Positions 8,526 to 18,087 are shown, counted from the stretch's first letter. The stretch: DNA of 64,000 nt from Pseudonocardia cypriaca (GCF_006717045.1 NZ_VFPH01000002.1:1426001-1490000), one strand, 5' to 3'. Notes: a model not told the origin generated them from the letters alone. Made by a program: numbers and translations.

Positions 8526-9584
8526 TCAGCGGCGGTTGCGGCGGCGCTGGTCCTGGGGCGGGCCGTTGCGCGGGGCAGCGGCCCGCAGGTTGGGGCGCTC
8601 GTTGCCCGCGTCCCACCGCGCGTAGGCGTCGACGATGTCGGCCACCAGGCGGTGGCGCACCACGTCCTTGCTGGACAGCTGGGAGAAGTGCACGTCGTCG
8701 ACGTCGCCGAGGATGTCGCGCACGACGGTGAGCCCGGAACGGGTGCCGCCGGGCAGGTCGACCTGCGTGACGTCACCGGTGACCACGATCTTCGAGCCGA
8801 AACCGAGCCGGGTGAGGAACATCTTCATCTGCTCGGGCGTGGTGTTCTGCGCCTCGTCGAGGATGATGAAGGCATCGTTCAACGTCCGGCCACGCATGTA
8901 CGCCAGCGGCGCCACCTCGATGGTGCCGGCGGCCGTGAGCTTCGGGATCGACTCGGGGTCGATCATGTCGTGCAGCGCGTCGTACAGCGGCCGCAGGTAC
9001 GGGTCGATCTTCTCGTAGAGCGTGCCCGGCAGGTAGCCCAGCCGCTCCCCCGCCTCGACCGCCGGCCGGGTGAGGATGATCCGGTTGACCATCTTGGCCT
9101 GCAGCGCCTGCACGGCCTTGGCCATCGCGAGGTAGGTCTTGCCGGTGCCAGCGGGGCCGATGCCGAAGACGACCGTGTGGGCGTCGATGGCGTCGACGTA
9201 GCGCTTCTGGTTGAGCGTCTTCGGGCGGATGGTCTTGCCGCGCCGCGACAGGATGTCGAGCGAGAGCACCTCGGCCGGCGACTCCCCGATGCGGGCGCGC
9301 TCGTCGGCCTCGCCGTCGCCGAGCATCTCGACGGTGCGCCGCACGGCGTCGGCGGACACGTGCTGACCCCGCTCGGCGAGGGTGATCAGCTCGGTGAAGA
9401 CGCGTTCGGCGAATGCCACATCGGCCGGGGTGCCGGTGAGGGTGACCTCGTTGCCGCGGACGTGGACGTCGGCCTCGAGCATCGCCTCGGCGACGCGCAG
9501 GCTCTCGTCGCGCGAACCCAGCAGCGCGAGCAGAGCGGCGTCCGGAACGGCCATGCGGGACTGGACGGGATCCGGATGGGTCAA
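8526..9584 (-). CDS. phoH: PhoH-like ATPase
   Basis: 352 residues. An N-terminal KH-like segment (about 25-70) is followed by the PhoH ATPase domain, with Walker A GPAGTGKT (143-150), the RPAVEAGERLGYLPG region and Walker B ILDEAQNTT (241-249). PhoH-like proteins are probably RNA-associated ATPases or helicases linked to ribosome and RNA quality control. The C-terminus is basic (QDQRRRNRR). The start used is a TTG at 9584, with ATG 9554 as alternative. In most actinobacteria phoH is followed by ybeY; here the next gene is a convergent aldo/keto reductase, so the usual pairing is broken. Confidence 0.92.
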   Translation of the reverse strand: MTHPDPVQSRMAVPDAALLALLGSRDESLRVAEAMLEADVHVRGNEVTLTGTPADVAFAERVFTELITLAERGQHVSADAVRRTVEMLGDGEADERARIGESPAEVLSLDILSRRGKTIRPKTLNQKRYVDAIDAHTVVFGIGPAGTGKTYLAMAKAVQALQAKMVNRIILTRPAVEAGERLGYLPGTLYEKIDPYLRPLYDALHDMIDPESIPKLTAAGTIEVAPLAYMRGRTLNDAFIILDEAQNTTPEQMKMFLTRLGFGSKIVVTGDVTQVDLPGGTRSGLTVVRDILGDVDDVHFSQLSSKDVVRHRLVADIVDAYARWDAGNERPNLRAAAPRNGPPQDQRRRNRR

Positions 9585-9716
9585 GGGGTGTGCCGCCTGC
9601 TTTCGGACTCTGCTGGTTGGACTCGATCGATGGTACCGCGGTCCCCCGACAGAACGCCCGCCGTTTCACCGTCGCGCCCTTGACAGCTCATTTACTCCAC
9701 AGGTGGGATAAATCCC

Positions 9717-12700
9717 GTGCACGATGACTCGAACCTGGTAATCCCGCGGATCGCGCGGTTCGTCCGCGAGCGGCTCGTTCCCGCGATGTACCGCGAGCGC
9801 GTGCCGCTCCAGGTCACCGCGTGGACGGCGCCGGGCGAGCCGGTGCCGTTCGCCGAGGCGGTCCGGCAGGAGTTCACGCCGTTCGAGGTGGGCTCGCCGT
9901 GGGGCCGGCCGTGGGGCACGGTCTGGTTCCACGTCACGGGCACCGTGCCGGCCGGCTGGACCGACCCCGGAACGCGACCCGAGCTCGCCATCGACCTCGG
10001 GTTCGCCGGTGTGCAGCCGGGCTTCCAGTCCGAGGGGCTCGCCTACACCCCCGACGGCGTCGTGGTGGCGGCCGTCGAGCCGCGCAACGCCCACGTCCCC
10101 CTCACCGGCGGCCCGGGTTCGGCCGTCGACGTGTACGTGGAAGCGGCCTCCAACCCGGGCGTCGCGGCCGACTGGACCTACGCCCCGACCCGGATGGGCG
10201 ACCCGGCCACCGCGGGCGACGACCCGCTCTACCGGCTCGTCGCCGCCGACATCGGGCTGCTCGACGTGCCGGTCTGGGAGCTGGCGCAGGACATCTGGAC
10301 GCTGTCCGGGCTGGTCACCGAGCTGTCCCCCGACCTGCCGCGGCGCGCCGAGGTGCTGCGGGCCCTCGAACGGGCCGTCGACGCCGTCGACCCCGAGGAC
10401 GTGGCGGGCACCGCCGAGCTGGGCCGGGCCGAGCTCGCGGACGTGCTGGCCGCCCCGGCGTGGCCGAGCGCCCACCGCGTGCACGCCGTCGGGCACGCCC
10501 ACATCGACTCGGCATGGCTCTGGCCGGTCCGCGAGACGGTCCGCAAGGTGGCGAGGACGTTCGCGAACGTCCTCGACCTCATGGACGCGGAGATCGACGG
10601 GGCCGACGAGTTCGTGTTCGCCGCGTCGTCCGCCCAGCAGTACGCCTGGCTGCAGGAGCACCAGCCGGAGCTGTTCGAGCGGGTCAAGCGGCGCGTGGCG
10701 GAGGGCCGGTTCGTGCCGGTCGGCGGCATGTGGGTCGAGTCGGACACCAACATGCCCGGCGGGGAGGCACTCGCCCGCCAGTTCGTGGCCGGCAAGCGGT
10801 TCTTCATGGAACAGCTGGGCGTCGAACCGCTCGAGGTGTGGCTGCCCGACTCCTTCGGCTACAGCGCGGCGCTGCCGCAGCTGATCAAGGCGGCGGGCTC
10901 CCGCTGGTTCCTCACCCAGAAGATCTCCTGGAACGAGACGAACGTGATGCCCCACCACACGTTCCGCTGGGAGGGCATCGACGGAACCCAGGTCTTCACG
11001 CACTTCCCGCCGGTCGACACCTACAACTCGGAGCTGTCCCAGCACGAGCTGCACCGCGCGCAGCGGCAGTACTCCGAGAAGGGACGCGCCAACACCTCGC
11101 TCGTTCCGTTCGGCTGGGGCGACGGCGGCGGCGGGCCCACTCGCGAGATGCTCGCCGCGGCGGCGCGCACGAGGTCCCTGGAGGGCTCACCGGCCGTCCG
11201 GATGACCACGCCCGCCGAGTTCTTCTCCACGGCGGAGGCGGAGTACCCGCGCCCACCCGTGTGGTCGGGCGAGCTGTACCTGGAGTTCCACCGCGGCACC
11301 TACACCTCGCAGGCGCGCACCAAGCGCGGCAACCGCCGCAGCGAGCACCTGCTGCGCGAGGCTGAGCTGTGGGCCGCGACCGCGGCCGTGCGGGCCGGCC
11401 TGCCCTACCCCGCCGACGTGCTGGAACGCTGCTGGCACACCGTGCTCCTGCAGCAGTTCCACGACATCCTGCCGGGCACCTCGATCGCCTGGGTGCACCA
11501 GGAGGCCGAGCGCAACTACGCCCGCGTCGCCGAGGAGCTGGAGACCGTCATCTCCAGCTCGCTCGCCGCGCTCACCGGCGACGGGGACGGCACGGTCGCG
11601 GTCAACGCGGGGCCCTACCCCGTCGACGGCGTGCCCGCGCTGGGCGGCGGCCCGGTCGCGACGGCCCCCGACGCGGTGCGCGTCGAGGAGAACGGCGACG
11701 GCACCGTGCTGGACAACGGGGTCGTCCGCGCCGTGATCGACGACCGCGGCCTGCTCACGTCCGTGTACGACCTCGCCGCCGACCGCGAGCTGGTTCCGCC
11801 GGGCGCGGCGGCCAACCTGCTGCAGCTGCACCGCGACACTCCCACCCAGTGGGACGCGTGGGACATCGACGAGCACTACCGCCGGCACGGCCGCGACCTC
11901 GTCGAGGTCGCCGAGCTGTCGGTCGTCGGCCGCGAGCCGCAGCGGGCGTCCGTGCGGATCGTGCGCAAGACCGGCGCGTCCACGATCACCCAGGTCGTGT
12001 CCCTCGCAGCCGGGTCGGCGTCGATCGAGGTCGACACGCACGTCGACTGGCACGAGCGCCAGAAGCTGCTCAAGCTCGCGTTCCCGGTCGACGTGCACGC
12101 AGAGCGGGCCACGTCGGAGATCCAGTTCGGGCACCTGCACCGGCCGATCCACACCAACACCTCGTGGGACGCCGCCCGGTTCGAGACGGTCGCCCACCGC
12201 TGGGTGCACGTCGGCGAGCCCGGCTACGGCACGGCCGTCGCCAACGACTCCACCTACGGCCACGACGTCACCCGCTCCACCCGCCCGGACGGCGGCACGA
12301 CCACGGTGGTGCGGCTGTCGCTGCTGCGCGCCCCGCTCTTCCCCGACCCCACAGCCGACCAGGGCGAGCACCGGATGCGGGTCTCGCTGCGCGCAGGCGC
12401 CACCATCGCCGACGCGGTGGCCGAGGGCTACCGGCTGAACCTGCCGCTGCGCACGGTCCGGGGCAGCTCGCCGATCGCCCCGCTGGTGACCGTCGACTCC
12501 CCCGCGGTGGTCGTCGAGGCGGTCAAGCTGGCCGAGGACGGCAGCGGCGACGTGGTCGTCCGGCTGTACGAGGCGCACGGCAGCCGGGCGAACGCGCGGG
12601 TCACCGCGGACTTCGAGCACTCGGGAGTGGTCGAGACGGACCTCCTGGAACGCCCGCTCCCGGAGCCGGTCGCCCTGGCCGCTGACGGCACGCTGCGGCT

Positions 12701-12743
12701 GCGCCCGTTCCGGATCGTCACGCTCCGGTATCGGCGAGCATGA
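9717..12743 (+). CDS. alpha-mannosidase, glycoside hydrolase family 38
   Basis: 1008 residues, the full length for GH38. The catalytic domain has the zinc site AVGHAHIDSAWLWP (around residue 258) and the nucleophile region LPDSFGYSAALPQ (around 377), then the all-helical middle domain (HDILPGTSIAWVH) and C-terminal beta-sandwich domains. It hydrolyses terminal alpha-mannosides. No signal peptide is present, so it works on imported oligosaccharides. It starts at GTG 9717 with GGTGGG upstream. A binding protein and two sugar permeases follow on the same strand from 12845, suggesting one mannoside-use operon. Confidence 0.93.
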   Translation: MHDDSNLVIPRIARFVRERLVPAMYRERVPLQVTAWTAPGEPVPFAEAVRQEFTPFEVGSPWGRPWGTVWFHVTGTVPAGWTDPGTRPELAIDLGFAGVQPGFQSEGLAYTPDGVVVAAVEPRNAHVPLTGGPGSAVDVYVEAASNPGVAADWTYAPTRMGDPATAGDDPLYRLVAADIGLLDVPVWELAQDIWTLSGLVTELSPDLPRRAEVLRALERAVDAVDPEDVAGTAELGRAELADVLAAPAWPSAHRVHAVGHAHIDSAWLWPVRETVRKVARTFANVLDLMDAEIDGADEFVFAASSAQQYAWLQEHQPELFERVKRRVAEGRFVPVGGMWVESDTNMPGGEALARQFVAGKRFFMEQLGVEPLEVWLPDSFGYSAALPQLIKAAGSRWFLTQKISWNETNVMPHHTFRWEGIDGTQVFTHFPPVDTYNSELSQHELHRAQRQYSEKGRANTSLVPFGWGDGGGGPTREMLAAAARTRSLEGSPAVRMTTPAEFFSTAEAEYPRPPVWSGELYLEFHRGTYTSQARTKRGNRRSEHLLREAELWAATAAVRAGLPYPADVLERCWHTVLLQQFHDILPGTSIAWVHQEAERNYARVAEELETVISSSLAALTGDGDGTVAVNAGPYPVDGVPALGGGPVATAPDAVRVEENGDGTVLDNGVVRAVIDDRGLLTSVYDLAADRELVPPGAAANLLQLHRDTPTQWDAWDIDEHYRRHGRDLVEVAELSVVGREPQRASVRIVRKTGASTITQVVSLAAGSASIEVDTHVDWHERQKLLKLAFPVDVHAERATSEIQFGHLHRPIHTNTSWDAARFETVAHRWVHVGEPGYGTAVANDSTYGHDVTRSTRPDGGTTTVVRLSLLRAPLFPDPTADQGEHRMRVSLRAGATIADAVAEGYRLNLPLRTVRGSSPIAPLVTVDSPAVVVEAVKLAEDGSGDVVVRLYEAHGSRANARVTADFEHSGVVETDLLERPLPEPVALAADGTLRLRPFRIVTLRYRRA

Positions 12744-12747
12744 CGCA

Positions 12748-12775
12748 TTGACACCCGTCCGAGGCCGGTCATAAC
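12748..12775 (+). promoter_or_regulatory. candidate housekeeping promoter for the mannoside ABC genes
   Basis: TTGACA (12748-12753) and CATAAC (12770-12775) are 16 bp apart, a good match to a sigma-70-type promoter. It starts 5 bp after the mannosidase stop codon and 70 bp before the binding-protein start. The transporter genes may therefore have their own promoter in addition to read-through from the mannosidase gene. Confidence 0.5.
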
Positions 12776-12844
12776 GTCCGATCTTCGGGCAAAGGCTTTC
12801 CGCCCGCCCCACCCCGCCCCGTCAGCGACGACGAGAGGTCATCC

Positions 12845-14152
12845 ATGCCTGCGGAGATGTCCCACCTGCCGGTGTCCACCCGGCGCACGTTCCTGTCGCT
12901 CGTCGGCGCGCTCGGCCTCGGCGGCGCGCTCGCGGCGTGCGGTGGGGACAGCGGTGGCGTCGACACCGGCGGCGGGTCCGGCGGCGGCAAGCCGACGCTC
13001 AAGCAGTGGTACCACCTGTACGGCGAGTCGGGCACCGAGCAGGCGGTGCAGCGGTACGCCCAGGGCTACGACCGGGCCACCGTCGAGGTGCAGTGGACGC
13101 CCGGTGACTACGAGTCGAAGCTGTCGTCCGGGCTGCTGTCCGACAGCGGGCCGGACGTCTTCGAGTACCAGCTCAACGTGGACATGGTGCGCAGCGGACA
13201 GATCGTCCCGCTCGACGACATCGTCGGCCCGGTGCGGAGCGACTACACCGACACCGACATCACGGCCACCTCGCTGGACGGGTCGATCTACGGCGTGAAG
13301 ATCGTGGACGACACCGGCTTCCTCTACTACCGCAAGAGCCTGCTGGCCGCAGCGGGCGTGCAGCCGCCCACCACCATGGACGAGCTGATCAACGCGACCC
13401 GCGCCCTCGACCGGGGCGGCGTCAAGGGCCTGTTCATCGGCAACGACGCCGGCGTCACGCCCGCGTTCGGCGGCGGCGCCCTGCTCGACCTCGTGCTGTG
13501 GACGGCCGGAACGGCGAGCCTCACCCCCGACAACAAGGTCGGTTTCACCACGCCGGAGGCGAAGGACTCGTTGAGCAAGCTGCGCGAGCTCGCCCAGAGC
13601 GGCTCGCTCCTGCTCGGCGCGCCAACCGACTGGTGGGACCCGTCGGCGTTCACCCAGGAGCTCGCCGCCATGCAGTGGTGCGGGCTGTGGGCGATGCCGA
13701 AGATCAAGGAGGCCTTCGGCGACGACTTCGGCATCGTGCCGTGGCCCGCGCTGAGCGCCACCGTCGGCAAGCCGGCCACCTTCCTCGGTGGCTGGACCTC
13801 CATGGTCAGTGCGAAGGCCCGCGACGTCGACCTCGCGAAGGACTTCGTGAAGTGGCTGTGGATCGACAACGCCGAGGCCCAGGAGGACTTCAACCTCTCC
13901 TACGGCTTCCACATCCCGCCGCGCAAGAGCCTCGCCTCCCGGGCCCAGAAGCTGCAGGAGGGGGTGGCGGCCGACGCGCTGCGCATCTTCAACGAGTCCG
14001 CGGTGGCGCCGAACCCCATGTGGACGCCGAAGATGAAGTCGGCGTTCGCCGACGCCGCCACCGCGATCGTGCGCGGCGGCGGTGACATCGACGCGGAGCT
14101 GGCGAAGGCGCAGCAGGCGGTCGAGGCCGAGCTGGCCCGCCTCGCGGCGTGA
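12845..14152 (+). CDS. carbohydrate ABC transporter substrate-binding lipoprotein
   Basis: 435 residues of the family 1 extracellular solute-binding type. The N-terminus has a twin-arginine-like stretch (STRRTFLSLVGALG) and a lipobox LAAC, so it is exported, possibly by Tat, and lipid-anchored. A glycine- and serine-rich linker precedes the binding domain. The ribosome site GAGAGG lies 6-7 bases before ATG 12845. It delivers a sugar to the two permeases encoded downstream. The GH38 mannosidase upstream suggests alpha-mannosides or manno-oligosaccharides as ligand; this is inferred from context. Confidence 0.9.
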   Translation: MPAEMSHLPVSTRRTFLSLVGALGLGGALAACGGDSGGVDTGGGSGGGKPTLKQWYHLYGESGTEQAVQRYAQGYDRATVEVQWTPGDYESKLSSGLLSDSGPDVFEYQLNVDMVRSGQIVPLDDIVGPVRSDYTDTDITATSLDGSIYGVKIVDDTGFLYYRKSLLAAAGVQPPTTMDELINATRALDRGGVKGLFIGNDAGVTPAFGGGALLDLVLWTAGTASLTPDNKVGFTTPEAKDSLSKLRELAQSGSLLLGAPTDWWDPSAFTQELAAMQWCGLWAMPKIKEAFGDDFGIVPWPALSATVGKPATFLGGWTSMVSAKARDVDLAKDFVKWLWIDNAEAQEDFNLSYGFHIPPRKSLASRAQKLQEGVAADALRIFNESAVAPNPMWTPKMKSAFADAATAIVRGGGDIDAELAKAQQAVEAELARLAA

Positions 14153-14206
14153 GCGGAGCTCACCATCAGACACAGCAGCGCGGTTCAGGCCCCGCCCGCG
14201 ACGCAG

Positions 14207-15115
14207 GTGGCCCCCGTCCGCTCCCGGCGCCGCGGGAGCATGGGGGCCACGCCGGCGTTCTGGCTCTTCATGGGGCCGTTCCTCGCGGGGCTGGTCCTGT
14301 TCGTGTACCTGCCGATCGCCTGGAGCTTCGTCCTCAGCTTCAACCGGGCGCAGAACACGGTGCAGCCCCGCGAGTTCGTCGGCCTCCAGAACTACATCGA
14401 CCTGCTGCAGCCAGGGCCGTTCCTGGACAGCCTGTGGACGTTCACGATCTTCGCCGCGATCATCGTGCCGCTCACGTTCGTGCTGTCGCTGCTGCTCGCG
14501 GTGCTGCTCAACCAGATCACGGTGGCGCGGGCCTTCTTCCGGTCGGCCTTCTTCCTGCCCACCGCGTGCTCGTACGTCGTGGCGTCGCTGATATGGAAGC
14601 TGTCGATCTTCAACGGCGTCCGGTTCGGGCTGGCCAACCAGGTGCTCTCGCTGTTCGGGGTGGAGAACATCGCGTGGCTGTCGTCCGTGAACCCGCCCTG
14701 GTACTGGCTGGTGCTGGCCACCGTGCGGCTGTGGCTGCAGCTCGGCTTCTACATCATCCTGTTCCTCGCGGGGCTGCAGCGGATCTCCCCCGAGCTCTAC
14801 GAGGCGGCGTACGTCGACGGCGCCAAGGCCGGGTGGCAGACGTTCCGGTACATCACCCTGCCGCAGCTGCGGACGACGTCGGTGGCCGTGCTGCTGCTCA
14901 ACCTGATCGCGGCGTACCAGGCGTTCGACGAGTTCTTCAACCTGCTGAGCAACAGCTCGCTGGCGCGGCCGCCGCTGGTCTACCTCTACTACACGGCGCA
15001 GAGCAACCAGGACTACGGCCACGGCAGCGCGGGCGCCATGATCCTCGCCGCCCTCATCGTGCTGGTGACGCTCGGGCAGAACCGCATCTACGGGTTCGGG
15101 AGGCCGGAGACGTGA
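14207..15115 (+). CDS. carbohydrate ABC transporter permease (MalF/UgpA type)
   Basis: 302 residues from GTG 14207, with six membrane segments and the EAA loop (YEAAYVDGAKAGWQTFRYITLPQL) that docks the ATPase. The N-terminus is basic. The start is uncertain: neither GTG 14207 nor ATG 14240 has a convincing ribosome site. The only good one in the gap (GGAG at 14155-14158) lies 6 bases before an in-frame ATC at 14165. It pairs with the next permease, overlapping it by 4 bases. No ATPase gene is nearby. Confidence 0.88.
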   Translation: MAPVRSRRRGSMGATPAFWLFMGPFLAGLVLFVYLPIAWSFVLSFNRAQNTVQPREFVGLQNYIDLLQPGPFLDSLWTFTIFAAIIVPLTFVLSLLLAVLLNQITVARAFFRSAFFLPTACSYVVASLIWKLSIFNGVRFGLANQVLSLFGVENIAWLSSVNPPWYWLVLATVRLWLQLGFYIILFLAGLQRISPELYEAAYVDGAKAGWQTFRYITLPQLRTTSVAVLLLNLIAAYQAFDEFFNLLSNSSLARPPLVYLYYTAQSNQDYGHGSAGAMILAALIVLVTLGQNRIYGFGRPET

Positions 15116-15945
15116 GGCATTCCCCGGCGTACCTCGTGGTGGCGCGCTACGCCGCGCTGGTCGTGGCGACCGTGCTGTTCCTGCTGCCGTTCTACCTGAT
15201 GCTGCGCAACGCGCTCTCCACCGACCGGGAGATCACCGGCGTCAACTGGACGATCTTCCCGAGCTCGCTGCAGTGGGGGAACGTCGCCGAGGTCTTCGAG
15301 GACTCGTCGGCGAACTTCGCCCGCGCACTGCTCAACTCGGCGTTCATCGCGGTGGCCCAGACGGTCGGCACGGTGCTGCTCTCGTCCATGGCCGGGTACG
15401 CGCTGGCCCGCATCCCGTTCCGGTACGCGACGCCGATCTTCTACGCGGTGCTGCTGACGCTGATGGTGCCGCCCGCGGTGACGTTCGTGCCGAGCTTCAT
15501 CATCGTCTCCCGGCTGGGCTGGGTGAACTCCTACCAGGGGATCATCGTCCCGGTGCTGTTCAGCGGGTTCACCGCGTTCCTGTTCCGCCAGTACTTCCTC
15601 AACTTCCCGCGGGAGCTGGAGGAGGCGGGGCGCATCGACGGTCTCGGCTACCTCGGCGTCTTCTGGCGGATCGTGGTGCCGAACTCGCTCGGCTTCTTCG
15701 CCGCCATCTCGGTCATCACGGTCATCTCCGCGTGGAACCAGTTCCTGTGGCCGCTCGTCGTCGGGCAGAACTCGTCGATGTGGACGGTGCAGGTGTCGCT
15801 CTCCACGTTGATGACGGCGCAGACGATCAACCTGCACCAGGTGTTCATGGCCGCGCTGATCTCGATCGTGCCGCTGGTGCTGGTGTTCGTCTTCCTGCAG
15901 CGCTACCTCGTGCAGGGCGTGGCGGAGACCGGGATCAAGGGCTGA
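15112..15945 (+). CDS. carbohydrate ABC transporter permease (MalG/UgpE type)
   Basis: 277 residues, starting at the GTG of a GTGA overlap with the first permease and preceded by GGGAGGCCGGAG. It has six membrane segments and the EAA loop ELEEAGRIDGLGYLGVFWRI, followed by the conserved AWNQFLWPLV segment of MalG-type permeases. With its partner it forms the membrane channel for the presumed mannoside importer. This is the last gene of the operon, and the next gene converges 15 bp away. The missing ATPase is presumably supplied in trans by a multitask MsiK-like subunit. Confidence 0.9.
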   Translation: MRHSPAYLVVARYAALVVATVLFLLPFYLMLRNALSTDREITGVNWTIFPSSLQWGNVAEVFEDSSANFARALLNSAFIAVAQTVGTVLLSSMAGYALARIPFRYATPIFYAVLLTLMVPPAVTFVPSFIIVSRLGWVNSYQGIIVPVLFSGFTAFLFRQYFLNFPRELEEAGRIDGLGYLGVFWRIVVPNSLGFFAAISVITVISAWNQFLWPLVVGQNSSMWTVQVSLSTLMTAQTINLHQVFMAALISIVPLVLVFVFLQRYLVQGVAETGIKG

Positions 15946-15960
15946 CCCCGGTCACGCGAC

Positions 15961-16839
15961 CTACGGTGTGGGGCCTTCACTCATCTCCTGCAGCTTGCGG
16001 CTGAAGGAGCGGGCCGACACCAGCGCCCAGTACGCCACGATCAGCATCTGAGGGCCGAACGTCAACAACCGGACCCATTCGTAGCCGGTGGGAAGAATCC
16101 CGTCCGGCACGATGAGATCACGCGTGAAGGAGGCGAAAGGGGCCCCGGCGGACAGCGCGGCGACGAAGGCCACGACGCCCGCACTGCGGGATGCGCGCGT
16201 GTACTTCCCAGCAGACGCCGCCTCCACCCTGCCCAGGGCCGAATGCAGCACGTAGCCGAGGGCCAGACCGGCCGCCACGGAGGGCAGTGCCCATGGCAGC
16301 ACCTGGCTGGCGTGCCGGAGCGGCTTGTCCAAGAGTGCCGCGACGACCCAGAACGCTGCGACCACGGCGGTGTTGAGCCCGACGACACGGCGGTAGATCC
16401 GCAGCGCCCGGCGGGCTTCCGCCTGCAGATCCATCCCCTCGGCCGCCTGTGCCCGTCGCTCCTGGGCGCGGCGCTCAGCGGCCTCGTCACGGGGAGGGAG
16501 CACCTGCCCGTAGATGTTCGTCGCGATGCCGTACTCCGCGAGCACGGCCCGGTGCCGGCCGATCGTCTTCCACAGCGGGACCATCGCCACCGCGGCCACC
16601 GCCAGCGCGACGACGCCCCCGCCGAGGATCAGCAGGGCCGTGCCCGAGTGCCACGCCAGCGGAACGAACAGCGCCAGGAAGCCGGGCACACCCACCAGGT
16701 AGCCCCAGCCGAGGTAGCGGGTGAACGCTCGGCCGGCGGCCTGCTGGTGCGCTTCCCGCGCCTGGGCCGCCGACGAGTAGGGGTACGGCGCGCCTGCACG
16801 GGCCACTCGCTCCGCGCGCTCCAGATCGATCGTCGTCAT
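15961..16839 (-). CDS. conserved hypothetical membrane protein
   Basis: 292 residues from ATG 16839. A soluble N-terminus with an Ala/Gln-rich helix (AQAREAHQQAAGR) is followed by two membrane helices (about 45-100), a charged cytoplasmic region rich in Arg and Glu (DEAAERRAQERRAQAAEGM) and further membrane helices to about 280. I recognise no family. It might be a small actinobacterial envelope protein. It converges on the mannoside operon and is divergent from a SnoaL-like gene 102 bp away. Confidence 0.7.
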   Translation of the reverse strand: MTTIDLERAERVARAGAPYPYSSAAQAREAHQQAAGRAFTRYLGWGYLVGVPGFLALFVPLAWHSGTALLILGGGVVALAVAAVAMVPLWKTIGRHRAVLAEYGIATNIYGQVLPPRDEAAERRAQERRAQAAEGMDLQAEARRALRIYRRVVGLNTAVVAAFWVVAALLDKPLRHASQVLPWALPSVAAGLALGYVLHSALGRVEAASAGKYTRASRSAGVVAFVAALSAGAPFASFTRDLIVPDGILPTGYEWVRLLTFGPQMLIVAYWALVSARSFSRKLQEMSEGPTP

Positions 16840-16941
16840 GACCGGTATGACCTGGGGAGCCCCCGATCGGTTGGGGCGGCTGCGGGATCGAGGGCTGATC
16901 CCCGCCAGCACCGGCGGGTCCCGGCGGCGAGACTCGGCCGC

Positions 16942-17361
16942 ATGACCGGCGACGCACTGACGGTGCTGAAGGGCATGTACTCGGCCGAACAGGTCTACCT
17001 GGACGCGGGCGGGCCCGGACGCGCGAGCTTCGAGACCCTGGCGCCGTTCTTCGCGCCGGACGTGGTGCTGCACCAGGCCGACGCGCTGCCCTACGGCGGC
17101 ACCTGGCGCGGACACGCGGGGCTGGAGCGGTTCTTCGTGGCGATGAGCACGGCCTGGGAGTCCTTCGAGATGCTGGAGCAGGAGTTCCACCCGGCAGGCG
17201 ATGTGGTCGTCGTGCGCACCGAGGTGCGCGCCACCGCCCGTGCGACCGGCCGGAAGCTGGAGTTCCCGATCCTGCAGACGGTGCGCGTCGCCGAGGGGCG
17301 CATCACGGAGGTCTGGCCGTTCTACTGGGACACCGCGGCGATCGCCGACGCCTGCGCGTGA
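16942..17361 (+). CDS. SnoaL-like / NTF2-fold protein
   Basis: 139 residues from ATG 16942. The cone-shaped NTF2 fold is suggested by the opening helix (MYSAEQVYL), the FFAPDVVLHQADALPYGGTWRGHAGLERFF stretch seen from about residue 36, and the strand pattern ending EVWPFYWDT. Family members range from polyketide cyclases and isomerases to limonene-epoxide hydrolases and binding proteins, so no reaction can be assigned. It converges on the response regulator gene, with 33 bp between them. Confidence 0.8.
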   Translation: MTGDALTVLKGMYSAEQVYLDAGGPGRASFETLAPFFAPDVVLHQADALPYGGTWRGHAGLERFFVAMSTAWESFEMLEQEFHPAGDVVVVRTEVRATARATGRKLEFPILQTVRVAEGRITEVWPFYWDTAAIADACA

Positions 17362-17394
17362 TCGTGGGACCCCACGGCCGTTCATACCGCGCGG

Positions 17395-18087
17395 TCAGGC
17401 GCCCGGGGCCGGTGGTTCGACGAGGCGGTACCGGTAGGCCATGGCGACCAGCTGCGCGCGATCGCGGGCGCCGAGCTTGGCCATCGCGCGGCTGACGTGG
17501 GTCTTCGCTGTGGCGTGGCTGATCGTGAGCGCCCCGGCGATGTCGGTGTTGCTCAGGCCGTGGGCGACGAGCCCGACGATCTCCTTCTCCCGGGCCGTGA
17601 GCTGGTCCAGCGCGTCCGCGTTCAGCCGCGGGGTCGCGCTCCGCTCGATGAGCCGGGCGATCAACCGGCGGGTCAGCCCCGGCGACAGCAGCGCCTCGCC
17701 ACCGGCGACGACGCGGATGCCGCGCAACAGCTGGACGGGTTCCGTGTTCTTGATCAGGAAGCCGGCGGCACCGGCGCCGAGCGCGTCGACGACGTACTCG
17801 TCGTGGTCGAACGTGGTCAGGATGAGCACGTGGACGCCTGCGAGGTCGGGGTCGGCGGCGATCTCGTGGGTGGCGCGCAGCCCGTCGACACCGGGCATCC
17901 GGATGTCCATCAGCACGACGTCGGGCCGGGTCCGCCGGGCCAGCTCCACCGCGGTGGCGCCGTCGGCGGCCTCCCCGACCACGACCATCCCCGGCTCGGA
18001 CTCGACGAGCACCCGGAAGCCGCCGCGGACGAGGGCCTCGTCGTCGGCGATGAGCACGCGGATCGGCTCGCTCACGTCGGCCATCAT
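17395..18087 (-). CDS. NarL/FixJ-type response regulator
   Basis: 230 residues. The receiver domain (about 9-125) has the acidic pair D15-D16, phospho-acceptor D61 (VVLMDIRMPGVDG) and the conserved T and K of the switch (ILTTFD, FLIKNTEP). The LuxR-type helix-turn-helix follows (LTAREKEIVGLVAHGLSNTDIAGALTIS-like, about 165-225). It is activated by the histidine kinase encoded immediately upstream, whose stop overlaps this start (ATGATG). Target genes are unknown. The small membrane protein gene divergent from the kinase is one candidate. Confidence 0.94.
   Translation of the reverse strand: MMADVSEPIRVLIADDEALVRGGFRVLVESEPGMVVVGEAADGATAVELARRTRPDVVLMDIRMPGVDGLRATHEIAADPDLAGVHVLILTTFDHDEYVVDALGAGAAGFLIKNTEPVQLLRGIRVVAGGEALLSPGLTRRLIARLIERSATPRLNADALDQLTAREKEIVGLVAHGLSNTDIAGALTISHATAKTHVSRAMAKLGARDRAQLVAMAYRYRLVEPPAPGA

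Noticed and set aside
9680..9712. TTGACA followed by GATAAA as a promoter for the mannosidase gene
   Set aside because: The spacing is 21 bp, too long for a normal promoter; not annotated, although regulation there is possible.
12839..15022. 727-codon minus-strand open frame opposite the mannoside binding protein and permease genes
   Set aside because: Low-complexity Arg/Glu/Val composition, antisense to well-identified genes, no domain.
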